Assembly: GCA_002385735.1 (NCBI GenBank)
Contig: DGEB01000013.1
Location: 1 to 17,607, forward strand
Direction of reading: 5' to 3'
DNA from: Peptococcaceae bacterium UBA3937
Lineage (GTDB): Bacteria > Bacillota > Peptococcia > DRI-13 > DTU073
Length of the DNA: 17,607 bases
In this document: one piece after another, positions 1-7,955 of the stretch
Position numbering within the stretch: the first letter of the stretch is position 1
How the letters are laid out: each line of letters opens with the position of its first letter
Position numbers and translations under genes: made by a program
Notes under the pieces: model-generated
What the model was told of the DNA's origin: nothing
The model's input: the letters and a program-made list of their open reading frames with translations, nothing else
Database searches by the model: none

Positions 1-2
1 TA

Positions 3-104
3 GATCAAGCGGTGGGCTTAGAAAGCTATGAAAGGGTGTCAAAATCAGTTGCCGTAGATTTAGTTGTTTCAAAAAACCTACAAAAAGTTGACGCCATTAT
101 TTAG
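3..104 (+). CDS. C-terminal end of an unidentified protein (partial)
   Basis: An open frame enters from the left edge and ends at a TAG at 102-104, giving the last 33 residues of a protein. The tail is amphipathic (ending KVDAII) and has no motif I can name with confidence. The pattern of charged residues followed by a hydrophobic segment faintly recalls the helical C-terminus of trigger factor-type chaperones, but this is too short to assign. A probable promoter starts right after it, so it is likely not part of the Tad operon. It is called a gene only because the frame is open to the edge and is followed by a promoter-like gap. Confidence 0.45.
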   Translation, partial: DQAVGLESYERVSKSVAVDLVVSKNLQKVDAII

Positions 105-111
105 AATTAAC

Positions 112-140
112 TTGCATTTTATAAAAAATTATATTAAAAT
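112..140 (+). promoter_or_regulatory. Candidate sigma-A promoter of the Tad operon
   Basis: TTGCAT at 112-117 and TAAAAT at 135-140 are separated by 17 bases in an AT-rich stretch directly after the preceding gene's stop. The -10 matches the consensus at 5 of 6 positions and the -35 at 3 of 6. This is the only clear intergenic gap ahead of the pilus genes. Confidence 0.4.
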
Positions 141-195
141 AAGTTTGGTTATGCCAGTTATTATCTCTGGAGGAGAAAGGTGGAGTTGATTAACC

Positions 196-1614
196 ATGAC
201 GGAGCTTTCGCCAGGCCATACCGGAGCCAGGGAAAGGATTCATCTTGTTTTCCGGCAGCGGGAAGAGGACACGGACCAGCGTCTGCTGCAGGAAATAAGC
301 CGCTATGGGATGATCACCGGTTGGGATAATACGCTGGAAGAAGCTGCTCGGTGGGCGGAAAGAGGCGGCGGCGAGGATCCGGATCTGATCTTAATTGACA
401 GCACCGTTTATTTCGGCGGTTCGGAAAAACCGGCCAAGGTCAAGCTGAAAGGATTCCTGCGGCTGCTTTTGGCCATCCAAAAATGGCGGCTAAAAAGTCG
501 GATTATTATATTAATGTCAGAAAATATGTTGTGGGAACGGGAATTGATGATCAATCTTCTGAAGATGCAGTTGTATAACTTCTGGTTTCTGGATGCCTTT
601 GACGAAGCAGATGTCCGTACCTTTATGCTGACCGAGCGGACGATGGAGGAAGCCGAAGGGTATTTGGCGCTTAAGGAGAAGGAACTGGCTCCTTGTCATG
701 GTGTAAAGAAAAAGAGCTTTTTCTACGGGGACGGGGAGAAGATCTTCACGCCCTATCATGTCCAATCAAAGATTATTACTTTTTGGTCGGAAAATGATAC
801 CGGTCTCAATTTCGCCATGGGAATTCTTACCGCGTTAAACCTGGCGCGGCAGGGGTTTAAGGTTCTCCTGGCGGAACCGGTTTGTCCGGTTCCTTGCCTG
901 GCGGGGGCTCTTGCCATTGAGCATCCGTATTTTAATACGAGCCATGCCCTTTCCATGTATATTCAGGGAAACAACGATTTCATCAGACATTGCTTCTATA
1001 ATGCGGAAAAATACCGGCAGGACCCTTATGGGGCGCACCATGAGGAAAACAGCGGCTTTGCTCATTTCTTGCCGCCCAGTCTTTATTTTCTACCGGATGG
1101 AAAAAGGGAAGACAATGCGGCGGGCGCGGTGCTAAAAGAGCATTGGCCGGCCTTTATTACCAAGCTATCCCGGATTGTCATGTTTGAACAGGGCTTTCAC
1201 TTTCTGATTTTTCTCTGTGCGGGCAGGAATGCGTTTAATCAGGTCGTGCTTGATGACCTTACTTACACAAAGTTTCTGACGGTAGATTTACTGCCTTCCA
1301 GCGTTTTTTTTGGCCTCAGGGAGCGAGAAAAAGGGGCAGGCCGCACCCATGTGATTGGAAACCGGCAGGTGCCCAAAATCAACCAGGAAATCCGTACTAT
1401 TGATGAACAGCCTTTTCTTTATCCTCCTCCCGCTTTGCTTGATGATTTTTTACAATTCGTGTATCAGCGGGATTACCGGAAAATCACCGCTGAGACCGAG
1501 GCTTTTGTCCATAGCTTAATGGAAACGGTAGGGGTAAAGGTGCCGGTCGCGGATTTTGAGAAAAAAAGTTGGTCGGAACGCTTGTGGGCCTTGCTCAAAC
1601 CCGAAGTGGTTTAA
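196..1614 (+). CDS. CpaE/TadZ-like pilus assembly protein with degenerate P-loop
   Basis: This 472-residue protein is the first gene of the Tad cluster. The first about 150 residues look like an atypical receiver domain (DLILID near residue 63, then IIILMS), as in CpaE/TadZ proteins, which localise the pilus machine. A MinD/ParA-like fold appears to start near residue 190 (KIITFWSEND...). At the Walker A position (about residues 198-206) the sequence is SENDTGLNF instead of a KGGxGKT loop, so both lysines are gone while the following helix (LTALNLARQGFKVLLAE) is typical. ATP hydrolysis is therefore unlikely. The start is ATG 196, with AAAGGTGGAG about 10 bases upstream. The family assignment rests on this fold-like pattern and on tadA two genes downstream; it is not based on a catalytic motif. 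Confidence 0.7.
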   Translation: MTELSPGHTGARERIHLVFRQREEDTDQRLLQEISRYGMITGWDNTLEEAARWAERGGGEDPDLILIDSTVYFGGSEKPAKVKLKGFLRLLLAIQKWRLKSRIIILMSENMLWERELMINLLKMQLYNFWFLDAFDEADVRTFMLTERTMEEAEGYLALKEKELAPCHGVKKKSFFYGDGEKIFTPYHVQSKIITFWSENDTGLNFAMGILTALNLARQGFKVLLAEPVCPVPCLAGALAIEHPYFNTSHALSMYIQGNNDFIRHCFYNAEKYRQDPYGAHHEENSGFAHFLPPSLYFLPDGKREDNAAGAVLKEHWPAFITKLSRIVMFEQGFHFLIFLCAGRNAFNQVVLDDLTYTKFLTVDLLPSSVFFGLREREKGAGRTHVIGNRQVPKINQEIRTIDEQPFLYPPPALLDDFLQFVYQRDYRKITAETEAFVHSLMETVGVKVPVADFEKKSWSERLWALLKPEVV

Positions 1615-1656
1615 ATTTAAAATAAAGAGTTTCAGGTAAGCAAAGGGGTTTGTTTG

Positions 1657-2373
1657 ATGGGAGTTTTCAGTAAAATATATAAAAATGCCAATAAACAGTC
1701 AAAAGCGTCTCTGTCGGAGCGACAGCAACTGACGGTGGCTGTTTGGACGCCGGGCGGGTCCGACGGCTGTCCGGTGGCGTTGGAGTTGGCAGGGCTGCTT
1801 TCTCGGCTAACGGGGGGCCAAGGGGTTATCGCGGAACTGCCCTGTCTTGGTATTCCCCGTTTGGCGCTCCATGTGGACCGCTATGATAAAGAGAAAAATA
1901 CGGACAAGTTGCTGTTGGATTGGGAACGCTCCGAATACCAGCAGGTCTATGCGGCGCAATATTTATTGCCGGTTTCCGACTCTCTCGCGGTGCTGGCGAT
2001 CAATCCTTATGCCGCTCCTGATTTGCCGCCCCATCTGAAGTTGAATAACCTGATTACCTTGACTGATTTCCCTCGTTATTTGAAAGATAGCCTCTTTTTA
2101 GAAGGATATCAATATCTTATTTATCTTTTACAAGGTCAGTTACATCATCCGATGACTTTTTTCGGGCTCAAGGAGAGTGAACAGGTTATTTTCACGCTTA
2201 ATCATCCCATTGAATTAGGTTGGTGTTTAAGCTGTTTTAAGAAGCTGACTGAGCATTACAAGGAGCGAAAGGAGAAGTTTTCCCTGTATGCAACCGCGCT
2301 GGAAGCGAAGGCCATAGCGGGGATTAGTTCCATTAAGTATTTATCAAGCCTGGAAAGCTTAATTAATGTTTAA
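1657..2373 (+). CDS. Second MinD/ParA-like protein of the Tad cluster, P-loop lost
   Basis: This 238-residue protein begins with a short basic segment and then a strand-loop-helix (LTVAVWTPGGSDGCP, then VALELAGLLSRL) that aligns with the start of a MinD/ParA ATPase. The Walker A equivalent, residues 32-39, reads PGGSDGCP: the two glycines remain but both lysines and the Thr are replaced. It resembles a shortened relative of the upstream CpaE-like protein without the receiver-like domain; both also share an FFGL(K/R)E segment (here FFGLKES, upstream FFGLRER). ATG 1657 is preferred over TTG 1654 because AGGGG lies about 8 bases before it. Its stop lies just before the TadA start, which implies co-translation with the ATPase. 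The role is probably structural or regulatory within the pilus machine (inferred). Confidence 0.6.
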   Translation: MGVFSKIYKNANKQSKASLSERQQLTVAVWTPGGSDGCPVALELAGLLSRLTGGQGVIAELPCLGIPRLALHVDRYDKEKNTDKLLLDWERSEYQQVYAAQYLLPVSDSLAVLAINPYAAPDLPPHLKLNNLITLTDFPRYLKDSLFLEGYQYLIYLLQGQLHHPMTFFGLKESEQVIFTLNHPIELGWCLSCFKKLTEHYKERKEKFSLYATALEAKAIAGISSIKYLSSLESLINV

Positions 2374-2389
2374 GGAAGAGGGATGCTCA

Positions 2390-3745
2390 ATGCCGGTGGC
2401 TCCTTTTAATCCATTGGATTATCTGGATTATCGCCCTCAAATGCGGGTGGAAAAAGAACAAATCACTATGTCCGATGCCGAAAAGATTTATCATCTGGTA
2501 ACCATCGTGAAGGCTTACCTGCGGGATAATTATGGGGAGCTGTATATTTCTGCGCTGACCGATCCGGAACACCGGAAAGAAATCAAATACATTATTTCCG
2601 ATTTCATCAAGGAGAACCGGCGCTACGATTTAAAAATTCCTTTAGAGCAGGTCATTGTCAAGGTGCAGGAGGAAATCACGGAATTAGGGGTTCTGCAAAA
2701 GGCTCTGGATGACCCCACCATTACGAATATTGATATCAACGGGATTAACAGTACCTATGTGGAAAAAAACGGCGTGGATATTTTTTGCCCGGAGATCTTT
2801 TTCCCGTCGGAAGAGCACCTCTACCAGGTAATTGACCGCTTGTTGCTGATGGAAGGAAAAACCCTGACGGCGGCGGAGCCCCACATCGACAGCTTTTACC
2901 GGGGCTTTCGGGTGTGTGCCGTTTTGGGTAAAAACAGGGGAGGGATCTCCACCTTCGGGCCGTTGCTGTCCATCAGAAAGTTTGCGCCGGATGTTTTCAG
3001 CGACAAGGAAGTGATTGCTTACGGGAACATTTCGAAGGAAATGTGTGACTTTTTAAAGACGGTCGTGCCCGGTGGCGCCAATATCCTGATTACCGGGGGG
3101 ACCAACAGTGGTAAAACCACCACTTTAATTCGTCTGCCCCTTTACCTTGAACCTTCCACGCGGATTTGCACCATTGAAGACTCGCCGGAAATGATGCTGC
3201 AAGCGAAAGAAGCGTATAAGCACTACAAAAACATTATTTCTTTGGAGCAGAAAAAGTTTGACGGCAAAAAGGAGCGGGAATATGATATCGCCAAAAATAC
3301 GGCGGTGGCCCTGCGGTTGCGGCCGGTCTGGATCTTAATCGGGGAAGCGCGGACACCGGAAGCTGCTTATCAGGCTTTGCAGGCCATGAATACGGGCCAT
3401 TTTGTGGCGATGACGATTCACGCCAACAGCGCCCGCGATGGGGCGGTTCGCTTTGTCCAGTTGGCCGGCAACAACGCGACTGTAGCCGCCCAGGTGGCTT
3501 CTTCCTTGGATTTGGTGTTTTTCCAGAAGAAGTTGCCGGATGGCAGGAGAGTTATCACCGAGATTGTAGAAATCACCGGTTACAAAGGAGCCGAGGAGCC
3601 TTTGTTTCAGCCGATTTTCCGTTATGACCTGAAGGACAACAAGCACTACCGGGTTGGTTTTATCTCCGAACATTTGGCCAATAAACTGCGGTTGCAGTTT
3701 ATTCCCGAAGAAAAAATCGCCCGCTGGACCAGGGAGGGAGCGTAG
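2390..3745 (+). CDS. tadA: TadA/CpaF-type secretion ATPase
   Basis: This is the cytoplasmic hexameric motor ATPase of the type II/IV secretion superfamily that powers Tad pilus assembly. With the start used here it is 451 residues. Walker A GGTNSGKT is at 236-243, the Walker B-region GEAR motif is in WILIGEAR near 314-321, and the conserved His box TIHANS contains H344. The N-terminal half (about 60-200) is the usual CpaF N-terminal domain that contacts the membrane proteins. ATG 2390 is chosen because AGGAAGAGGG ends about 8 bases upstream; an in-frame ATG at 2366 overlaps the previous gene but lacks a good ribosome site. The stop abuts the tadB start directly. All catalytic motifs are intact, unlike in the two MinD-like proteins before it. 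Confidence 0.96.
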   Translation: MPVAPFNPLDYLDYRPQMRVEKEQITMSDAEKIYHLVTIVKAYLRDNYGELYISALTDPEHRKEIKYIISDFIKENRRYDLKIPLEQVIVKVQEEITELGVLQKALDDPTITNIDINGINSTYVEKNGVDIFCPEIFFPSEEHLYQVIDRLLLMEGKTLTAAEPHIDSFYRGFRVCAVLGKNRGGISTFGPLLSIRKFAPDVFSDKEVIAYGNISKEMCDFLKTVVPGGANILITGGTNSGKTTTLIRLPLYLEPSTRICTIEDSPEMMLQAKEAYKHYKNIISLEQKKFDGKKEREYDIAKNTAVALRLRPVWILIGEARTPEAAYQALQAMNTGHFVAMTIHANSARDGAVRFVQLAGNNATVAAQVASSLDLVFFQKKLPDGRRVITEIVEITGYKGAEEPLFQPIFRYDLKDNKHYRVGFISEHLANKLRLQFIPEEKIARWTREGA

Positions 3746-4624
3746 GTGGGTTACTGGTGGCTGCCCGGCTTATTGGCAGGAATACTCACTTTTCTGGTGG
3801 GATTTTTCCTCTTTCGCAAGCCGGCGGATCAACAGAAAAAGAGGCGGCTGGATATCAGCCAGATTTTTGGCTACGAGCAGATTAAAAGAGAGGCGGAAAG
3901 CGCCGGTTGGCAACTGGAACGCAAAGAGTTTCTTGTTCTGGTAGCGGTAGCGGTTGGCTTTGGGGTGTTCATCGCCGTGTTGATTAATAACATTTTTTAC
4001 ATTATCGGCGGGGTGGTCGGCGCTTTCTATTTACCGCGCTTCGTGGTTATGCAGATCCGGCGGAAAAAGCGTTACCTGCTTTTTGCCGAATTGCCCGATT
4101 CCCTAAAGTATATTGTGGCTCGCTTGATTGATTATGGCAGCATTCCCAAAGCGGTAGAGGCTTCCCTGGCGGATTTATCCCCACAGTTTCGCGGGCCTTT
4201 CACGAAATTTCTTAATTCCATCAAAATGAACCTGACGGTGGAGCAGGCCTTGCATGAGTTGGCGGCGGAGGTTAAAATCAGGAAATTCACTGATTTTACG
4301 GACACCCTGCTTTTGACTCATACCGAAGGGATCAACCAGCATTCCATCGCTACCCTGGAGAGGATTATCGATACGATGGTGGAGGATGTGCGAGCCATCA
4401 AAAACTTACAGCTTCTTTCGCAGAAAGACCGCCGGGATTTGATTATCGTGATTATCGTCAGTTGGTTTATCCCCATCGCTCTTTCGTTCTTGAACACTAA
4501 TAATGCGAATCTGTTTTTAGACACCTTGGTTGGGCAGATTATTATGTTCTTGTATTTTTTAACGACGGTTTTTGTCATGGTCAAAGGAGACGAATACCTG
4601 TCCTTAAACTTGAATGATTTGTAA
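3746..4624 (+). CDS. tadB: TadB-like inner-membrane platform protein
   Basis: This 292-residue protein is one of the two membrane platform proteins of the Tad system. It has an N-terminal transmembrane helix (about 3-22), a hydrophobic pair near 57-100, a cytoplasmic T2SSF-like helical domain (about 105-225, starting LLFAELPDSLKYIVARL) and two C-terminal membrane helices (about 228-250 and 258-280). The GTG start follows the tadA stop with no gap, and AGGGAGGGAG lies just upstream, so expression is coupled to tadA. TadB and TadC together normally form the platform turned by the TadA hexamer. Assignment to TadB over TadC is from gene order. Confidence 0.85.
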   Translation: MGYWWLPGLLAGILTFLVGFFLFRKPADQQKKRRLDISQIFGYEQIKREAESAGWQLERKEFLVLVAVAVGFGVFIAVLINNIFYIIGGVVGAFYLPRFVVMQIRRKKRYLLFAELPDSLKYIVARLIDYGSIPKAVEASLADLSPQFRGPFTKFLNSIKMNLTVEQALHELAAEVKIRKFTDFTDTLLLTHTEGINQHSIATLERIIDTMVEDVRAIKNLQLLSQKDRRDLIIVIIVSWFIPIALSFLNTNNANLFLDTLVGQIIMFLYFLTTVFVMVKGDEYLSLNLNDL

Positions 4625-4696
4625 AGGCAAGTACTGGTTATGGCGATGGTTTATAAATTCCTTGCGGCATGACTTTTAAGAAGGAGGTGTGCTGGG

Positions 4697-5602
4697 TTGG
4701 GGGGCCTTGGCTTGTGGCAAACGCTTTTGACGCTCCTGGTGTTTGGTCTTACCTTTGCTTTGGGGAACAGTCTTTTACCTCAAGCGCGGCGTGATATGTA
4801 TCTGGCCGTGCGGGCAGAAAACTTCCTGTTGTCCGATTATGAGCTGAAACGACGCAAAGAGGGCTGGCTGGCCAATCAGCTGGCGGTGTTGCTGCCCAGA
4901 CTGGAAAGGATCATGGATCTAAGCGGTTATGGCGTTAATTTAAAGCGCATGCTGGCCATGATGGGCAATACCAAAGGCTTGGAACTGGTCCTGGCCGAGC
5001 AGATTACCAAAGCGGGGCTCTTTGCCGGCTGTATGCTGGTGGTGCCCTTTCTAACCGGCAGCAAAGTCTATTTCTTGTTGGTGCCGGTAGCCTTCATTGT
5101 GTTGATGCTGATTCAAAACCGGGAAATCTACCGGAAGTATAAAAAATGGCAAAACGAAATCATCAAGGACATTCCTTTGTTAATTGATAAAATCCAGATC
5201 AGTATGGAGGCCGGGAAACCGCTTTTGCATGCGCTGCAGCAAGTTTATAAATCGGCGAGCCCCCGGTTGAGGATCATGCTGGAACGCTTGTTGCTGGATA
5301 TGCAGATTATGAAACAGACCGAAGCCATCGACAAATTTGCCCGGGCCACGGGAATCCCGGAAATGATCATCTTTGCGGCAGCCGTAAAGATTGCCATCGA
5401 GAATGGCTATGAAAAATCGAAAAGCAATTTTGAAATCTTAAAGCAGGATATTCGGAGATTGCGGATCATCAGCTTAAATGAGTTGACCCGCAATAAACCC
5501 CAAAACCTGCGGAAACTGCAAATTCTCATGGCTATTAATGCCGCTTTGGCGATGGTGTATACCTTTTACATGATCTTTACGGAGGCCAATAAAGCTTTAT
5601 AA
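4697..5602 (+). CDS. tadC: TadC-like inner-membrane platform protein
   Basis: This 301-residue protein is the second platform protein. It has an N-terminal membrane helix (about 5-22), a long hydrophobic double segment around 112-145, a T2SSF-type domain (about 160-260, starting DIPLLIDKIQISMEAGKPL) and a C-terminal helix near 275-295. The TTG start at 4697 is chosen because AAGGAGGTG at 4681-4689 sits 7 bases upstream. The 72-base gap after tadB contains no hairpin I can see. The following 90-base gap before the pilin gene is GC-rich, with repeated GGCCAGG units, which may mark an RNA processing or separation point (weak inference). Confidence 0.85.
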   Translation: MGGLGLWQTLLTLLVFGLTFALGNSLLPQARRDMYLAVRAENFLLSDYELKRRKEGWLANQLAVLLPRLERIMDLSGYGVNLKRMLAMMGNTKGLELVLAEQITKAGLFAGCMLVVPFLTGSKVYFLLVPVAFIVLMLIQNREIYRKYKKWQNEIIKDIPLLIDKIQISMEAGKPLLHALQQVYKSASPRLRIMLERLLLDMQIMKQTEAIDKFARATGIPEMIIFAAAVKIAIENGYEKSKSNFEILKQDIRRLRIISLNELTRNKPQNLRKLQILMAINAALAMVYTFYMIFTEANKAL

Positions 5603-5692
5603 CTTCTCAAGGCCAGGCCAGGAAGTGGGGCCAGGGCCGGTGGAAGATGGCCATAAAAATAACTAAAAAAGTGCAAAGGGGAGAAAAAAAGA

Positions 5693-5920
5693 ATGTTTTG
5701 GATGGGTAAAACCAAAGAATTTTTCACCAGGGCTTATGGGCAGGTGAAAAGCAACTGTCAAAAGTTTATTTTCAATCAAAGGGGTGATGTGACCACCGTA
5801 GGTATTCTGGCCTGGGCGGCCGTCGTCATTACCTTAATTGTGGCGGCCCATGGTCTGTTAGATGGTTGGCTACCGGATTTTATTGAGGATAAGATTTTTG
5901 ACAGAGCAAAAGATCTATAG
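5693..5920 (+). CDS. Flp-like pilin (putative major or minor Tad pilin)
   Basis: This 75-residue protein has one transmembrane helix (about 36-53) preceded by a basic leader ending in Q29-R30-G31. This is the layout of class III (Flp-type) prepilins cut after Gly by a prepilin peptidase. After the Gly the sequence runs DVTTVGILAWAAVVITLIV, so the usual Glu at +5 is missing and replaced by Val, and a short charged tail follows. AAGGGGAG lies about 9 bases before ATG 5693. Position right after tadC and before a TadE-like gene fits a pilin. The missing Glu means that cleavage and polymerisation are inferred. Confidence 0.65.
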   Translation: MFWMGKTKEFFTRAYGQVKSNCQKFIFNQRGDVTTVGILAWAAVVITLIVAAHGLLDGWLPDFIEDKIFDRAKDL

Positions 5921-5931
5921 AAGAATGCATT

Positions 5932-6429
5932 ATGGTGATCAGGATGAGGAAAACGAAAAGCCTTCTAAAGCATCATGAAAAGTATAGGAAGAATGGCGGG
6001 CTCAAAAAGAAAAGCGGCATCTGGGACAGGCTTCAGGCGGACCAGCGTGGGCTCTCCGAAACGATGGTGGTTGTTTACTCGCTTTTTCTCTTCATGATTT
6101 TCGCTGTCCTGTATGTGGATTTATACGGCTATTTCTATACCAAGAACAATTTAAAACAGGCAGTAGACGAAACACTGACCCTCATGAAGCTGGAGAATGG
6201 TTTTGACCGGCAGACCGAGACTTTTTTCGCCGATATTGCGCAAAGCTTAGGAATTGACGCCAGTAAAGTAACCCTAAACGGGACGCCCAAAACCGTGCAG
6301 CGCGGAGAGACCGTAGAGTTAACCGCCAGGTATCGTTATGAGGTTAAGGGATTGAAACCCTTCGGCCGTGAGCTGCAACCGGAGATCGAGGTTCGCTCCG
6401 AGGGGCTTGCCCATAATAAGATCCGTTAA
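5932..6429 (+). CDS. TadE/DUF4320-like pseudopilin
   Basis: This 165-residue protein has a long basic N-terminus, a QRG site at 38-40, then LSETMVVVYSLFLFMIFAVLYVDL as a membrane helix with a Glu three residues after the Gly, and a soluble C-terminal domain of about 100 residues. This matches TadE-type minor pilins; the closest match from memory is the DUF4320 group of Firmicutes (not checked). The leader shares the QRG motif with the pilin just upstream, so both are likely cut by the same prepilin peptidase. The start is uncertain: ATG 5932 and ATG 5944 are both possible and neither has a strong ribosome site. It is 11 bases after the pilin stop. Confidence 0.7.
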   Translation: MVIRMRKTKSLLKHHEKYRKNGGLKKKSGIWDRLQADQRGLSETMVVVYSLFLFMIFAVLYVDLYGYFYTKNNLKQAVDETLTLMKLENGFDRQTETFFADIAQSLGIDASKVTLNGTPKTVQRGETVELTARYRYEVKGLKPFGRELQPEIEVRSEGLAHNKIR

Positions 6430-6458
6430 AAGAGCATTGTGAAGACGGGTGAAGGAAA

Positions 6459-6917
6459 ATGCAGTTGCCAAAAGTAGTATATTACCTCCTGTTAAGTCTT
6501 TTTTTGCTGATTCTGATGTTTGATACCTATGTTTTCTTTTCTTCGGTGGGTAACTTCAGGGATGCCCTGGATCAGGCGCTGGATGCCGCCATTGTGGCGG
6601 GAATTGACGATGAGGATTCCCGGCACGGGCAATTAAGTCTCAATTATCATATGGCCTACCATGCCGCCGAAAAAACCTTGAAGAAAAACCTGAAGCTGGA
6701 CGAAAACATGCGGAACCGGTTTTATGACAACCCTCGTTTTACCCTGCTGGTTAAACAGCGCGAGGGAGAGGGCGGTGTGCGCCAGCAGCAAAATGGCTAC
6801 ATCCTGGAAGGACAGTTTACGGCCAGGATAGAGTTGCTTTGTTTAAAAGTTTTAGGGATAGGGTCTCTTCCTTATAGTGTCAGTAAAACCCAGGACTTTT
6901 TAAATACCTATGTCTAA
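6459..6917 (+). CDS. Single-TM Tad-locus protein, TadE/TadF-like
   Basis: This 152-residue protein has a hydrophobic helix at about 5-30 right after a very short MQLPK leader and a periplasm-like soluble domain. A small-residue-rich stretch (FRDALDQALDAAIVAGID) resembles the post-helix region of TadE/TadF/TadG pseudopilins. No Gly cleavage site precedes the helix, so it may be an uncleaved membrane-anchored subunit. GGTGAAGGA directly upstream supports ATG 6459. I do not recognise a specific family, and the role comes from operon position. Confidence 0.55.
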   Translation: MQLPKVVYYLLLSLFLLILMFDTYVFFSSVGNFRDALDQALDAAIVAGIDDEDSRHGQLSLNYHMAYHAAEKTLKKNLKLDENMRNRFYDNPRFTLLVKQREGEGGVRQQQNGYILEGQFTARIELLCLKVLGIGSLPYSVSKTQDFLNTYV

Positions 6918-6988
6918 ATGTTGCGGAAGCCGGAGCAAGGCAAAAGCGTAAAACAGGTGTGGTTGGGAAAGGAGCGAAGTGGTGCTTG

Positions 6989-7714
6989 ATGGGGCCAGGG
7001 AGAAAATTTTGGAACAAGTTTACGCGGCTGGCGATCATTATTGCTATATCGCTGGTGATTGCCGTTTTCACCGCCAATCTTAATAAAGCATATATCGAAA
7101 GCAAGGTAAGACTGGTTAAAATTGTGGTGGCCGCAGAACACATTAAGCCCTATACGGAATTAACGAAAGAGAATCTTACTTATCGGGAAGTCGTCGAGGC
7201 GGAAGTGCCCGGTGATGCGATTAAGGATCTGGATGCGTTTTTAGCTGAGGGTTCCGTATACGCCGGCGAACTGGGTTTTGTGAAGGGCTATCCGGTGAAA
7301 GAATCTTTAACCAATTGCGGGGTAGACAGTGCCTTGGGGGCGGCGCTGACTTTAAAGGAAGGGAAATCTTATCTGGGGATTTCCACGGATCAGGTGCGAG
7401 CGCAATTTGTAACGCCAGGCACGAGGGTCGACGCTTATTGTTATATCGAGCAGCAGGGGCTCTACGGGATGCCCAGTGTCGTAACCAAAGCGGAGGAGCC
7501 TTTGTTGGCCAATCTATATGTTCATTCCGTGAAAGGGAAAAACAATGAGGAGATTACGGAAAAAAGCGAGGACGCTTTACCGGCCGTCGTGGTGGTGGAG
7601 ACCGAATCCACCGAGCAAACCGGTAAATTAATCTATTATCAGATGATGGGCGAAATCTTTCTTGTGCCCACAGGAGCCGATCCGGAAAAATACTTACACA
7701 GTAACGCATTTTAA
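6989..7714 (+). CDS. cpaB: CpaB/RcpC-like SAF-domain protein
   Basis: This protein of about 241 residues has an N-terminal membrane anchor (about 10-27) followed by a SAF-type domain. The strand VKIVVAAEHIKPYTELTKEN, then VPGDAI and a Gly-rich stretch ending KGYPVKE, match the start of CpaB/RcpC proteins. In diderms CpaB works with the secretin; in monoderm Tad systems it is kept, probably as an envelope-side assembly factor. An open frame extends up to GTG 6959, but AAAGGAG at 6968-6974 is better placed for TTG 6986 or ATG 6989, and the later start also leaves a normal short anchor. The C-terminal region from about 170 is unlike well-known CpaB proteins and is not assigned. Confidence 0.8.
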   Translation: MGPGRKFWNKFTRLAIIIAISLVIAVFTANLNKAYIESKVRLVKIVVAAEHIKPYTELTKENLTYREVVEAEVPGDAIKDLDAFLAEGSVYAGELGFVKGYPVKESLTNCGVDSALGAALTLKEGKSYLGISTDQVRAQFVTPGTRVDAYCYIEQQGLYGMPSVVTKAEEPLLANLYVHSVKGKNNEEITEKSEDALPAVVVVETESTEQTGKLIYYQMMGEIFLVPTGADPEKYLHSNAF

Positions 7715-7767
7715 GGAAGCACATATACTACTAATGAAAAAACTAATCTTAAAAGGAGGCTCTTGGT

Positions 7768-7884
7768 ATGTCTGAAGTACAACAATGCTATGATTTCTTT
7801 GGCCGGTCCGGTTTTGGAATTTTGTTTTTAATCATTCTCATCCTCTTACTCTTCCCGGGATTATTCGGGGGTAAATGCTATTAA
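7768..7884 (+). CDS. 38-residue hydrophobic peptide (YjcZ-like small membrane protein)
   Basis: AAAAGGAGG at 7751-7759 sits 8 bases before ATG 7768, and the frame encodes 38 residues ending at TAA 7882-7884. The peptide has a polar N-terminus (MSEVQQCYDFFGRSGFG), one strongly hydrophobic helix (ILFLIILILLLFPGLF) and a GGKCY tail. Size and layout resemble the short YjcZ/YhjA-type sporulation-associated peptides of Firmicutes, but identity is not proven. Two cysteines (positions 7 and 37) flank the helix. It lies between cpaB and a terminator, so it may be the last gene of the Tad transcript. Confidence 0.65.
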   Translation: MSEVQQCYDFFGRSGFGILFLIILILLLFPGLFGGKCY

Positions 7885-7920
7885 CTTGTGGGGAAGAACT
7901 TAATCCAGGCGAGTAAATAA

Positions 7921-7955
7921 GCCCACCGCAGAATGCCGGCGGGCTTGCCTTTTAT
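7921..7955 (+). terminator. Rho-independent terminator after the Tad operon
   Basis: GCCCACCG pairs with CGGCGGGC across a short loop with one A-C mismatch, followed by a T-rich run (CCTTTTATT). It sits 36 bases after the stop of the 38-residue gene. Confidence 0.7.

Noticed and set aside
3335..3673. 112-residue - strand ORF inside tadA
   Set aside because: It is a frame shadow of the tadA coding sequence, which contains all the ATPase motifs.
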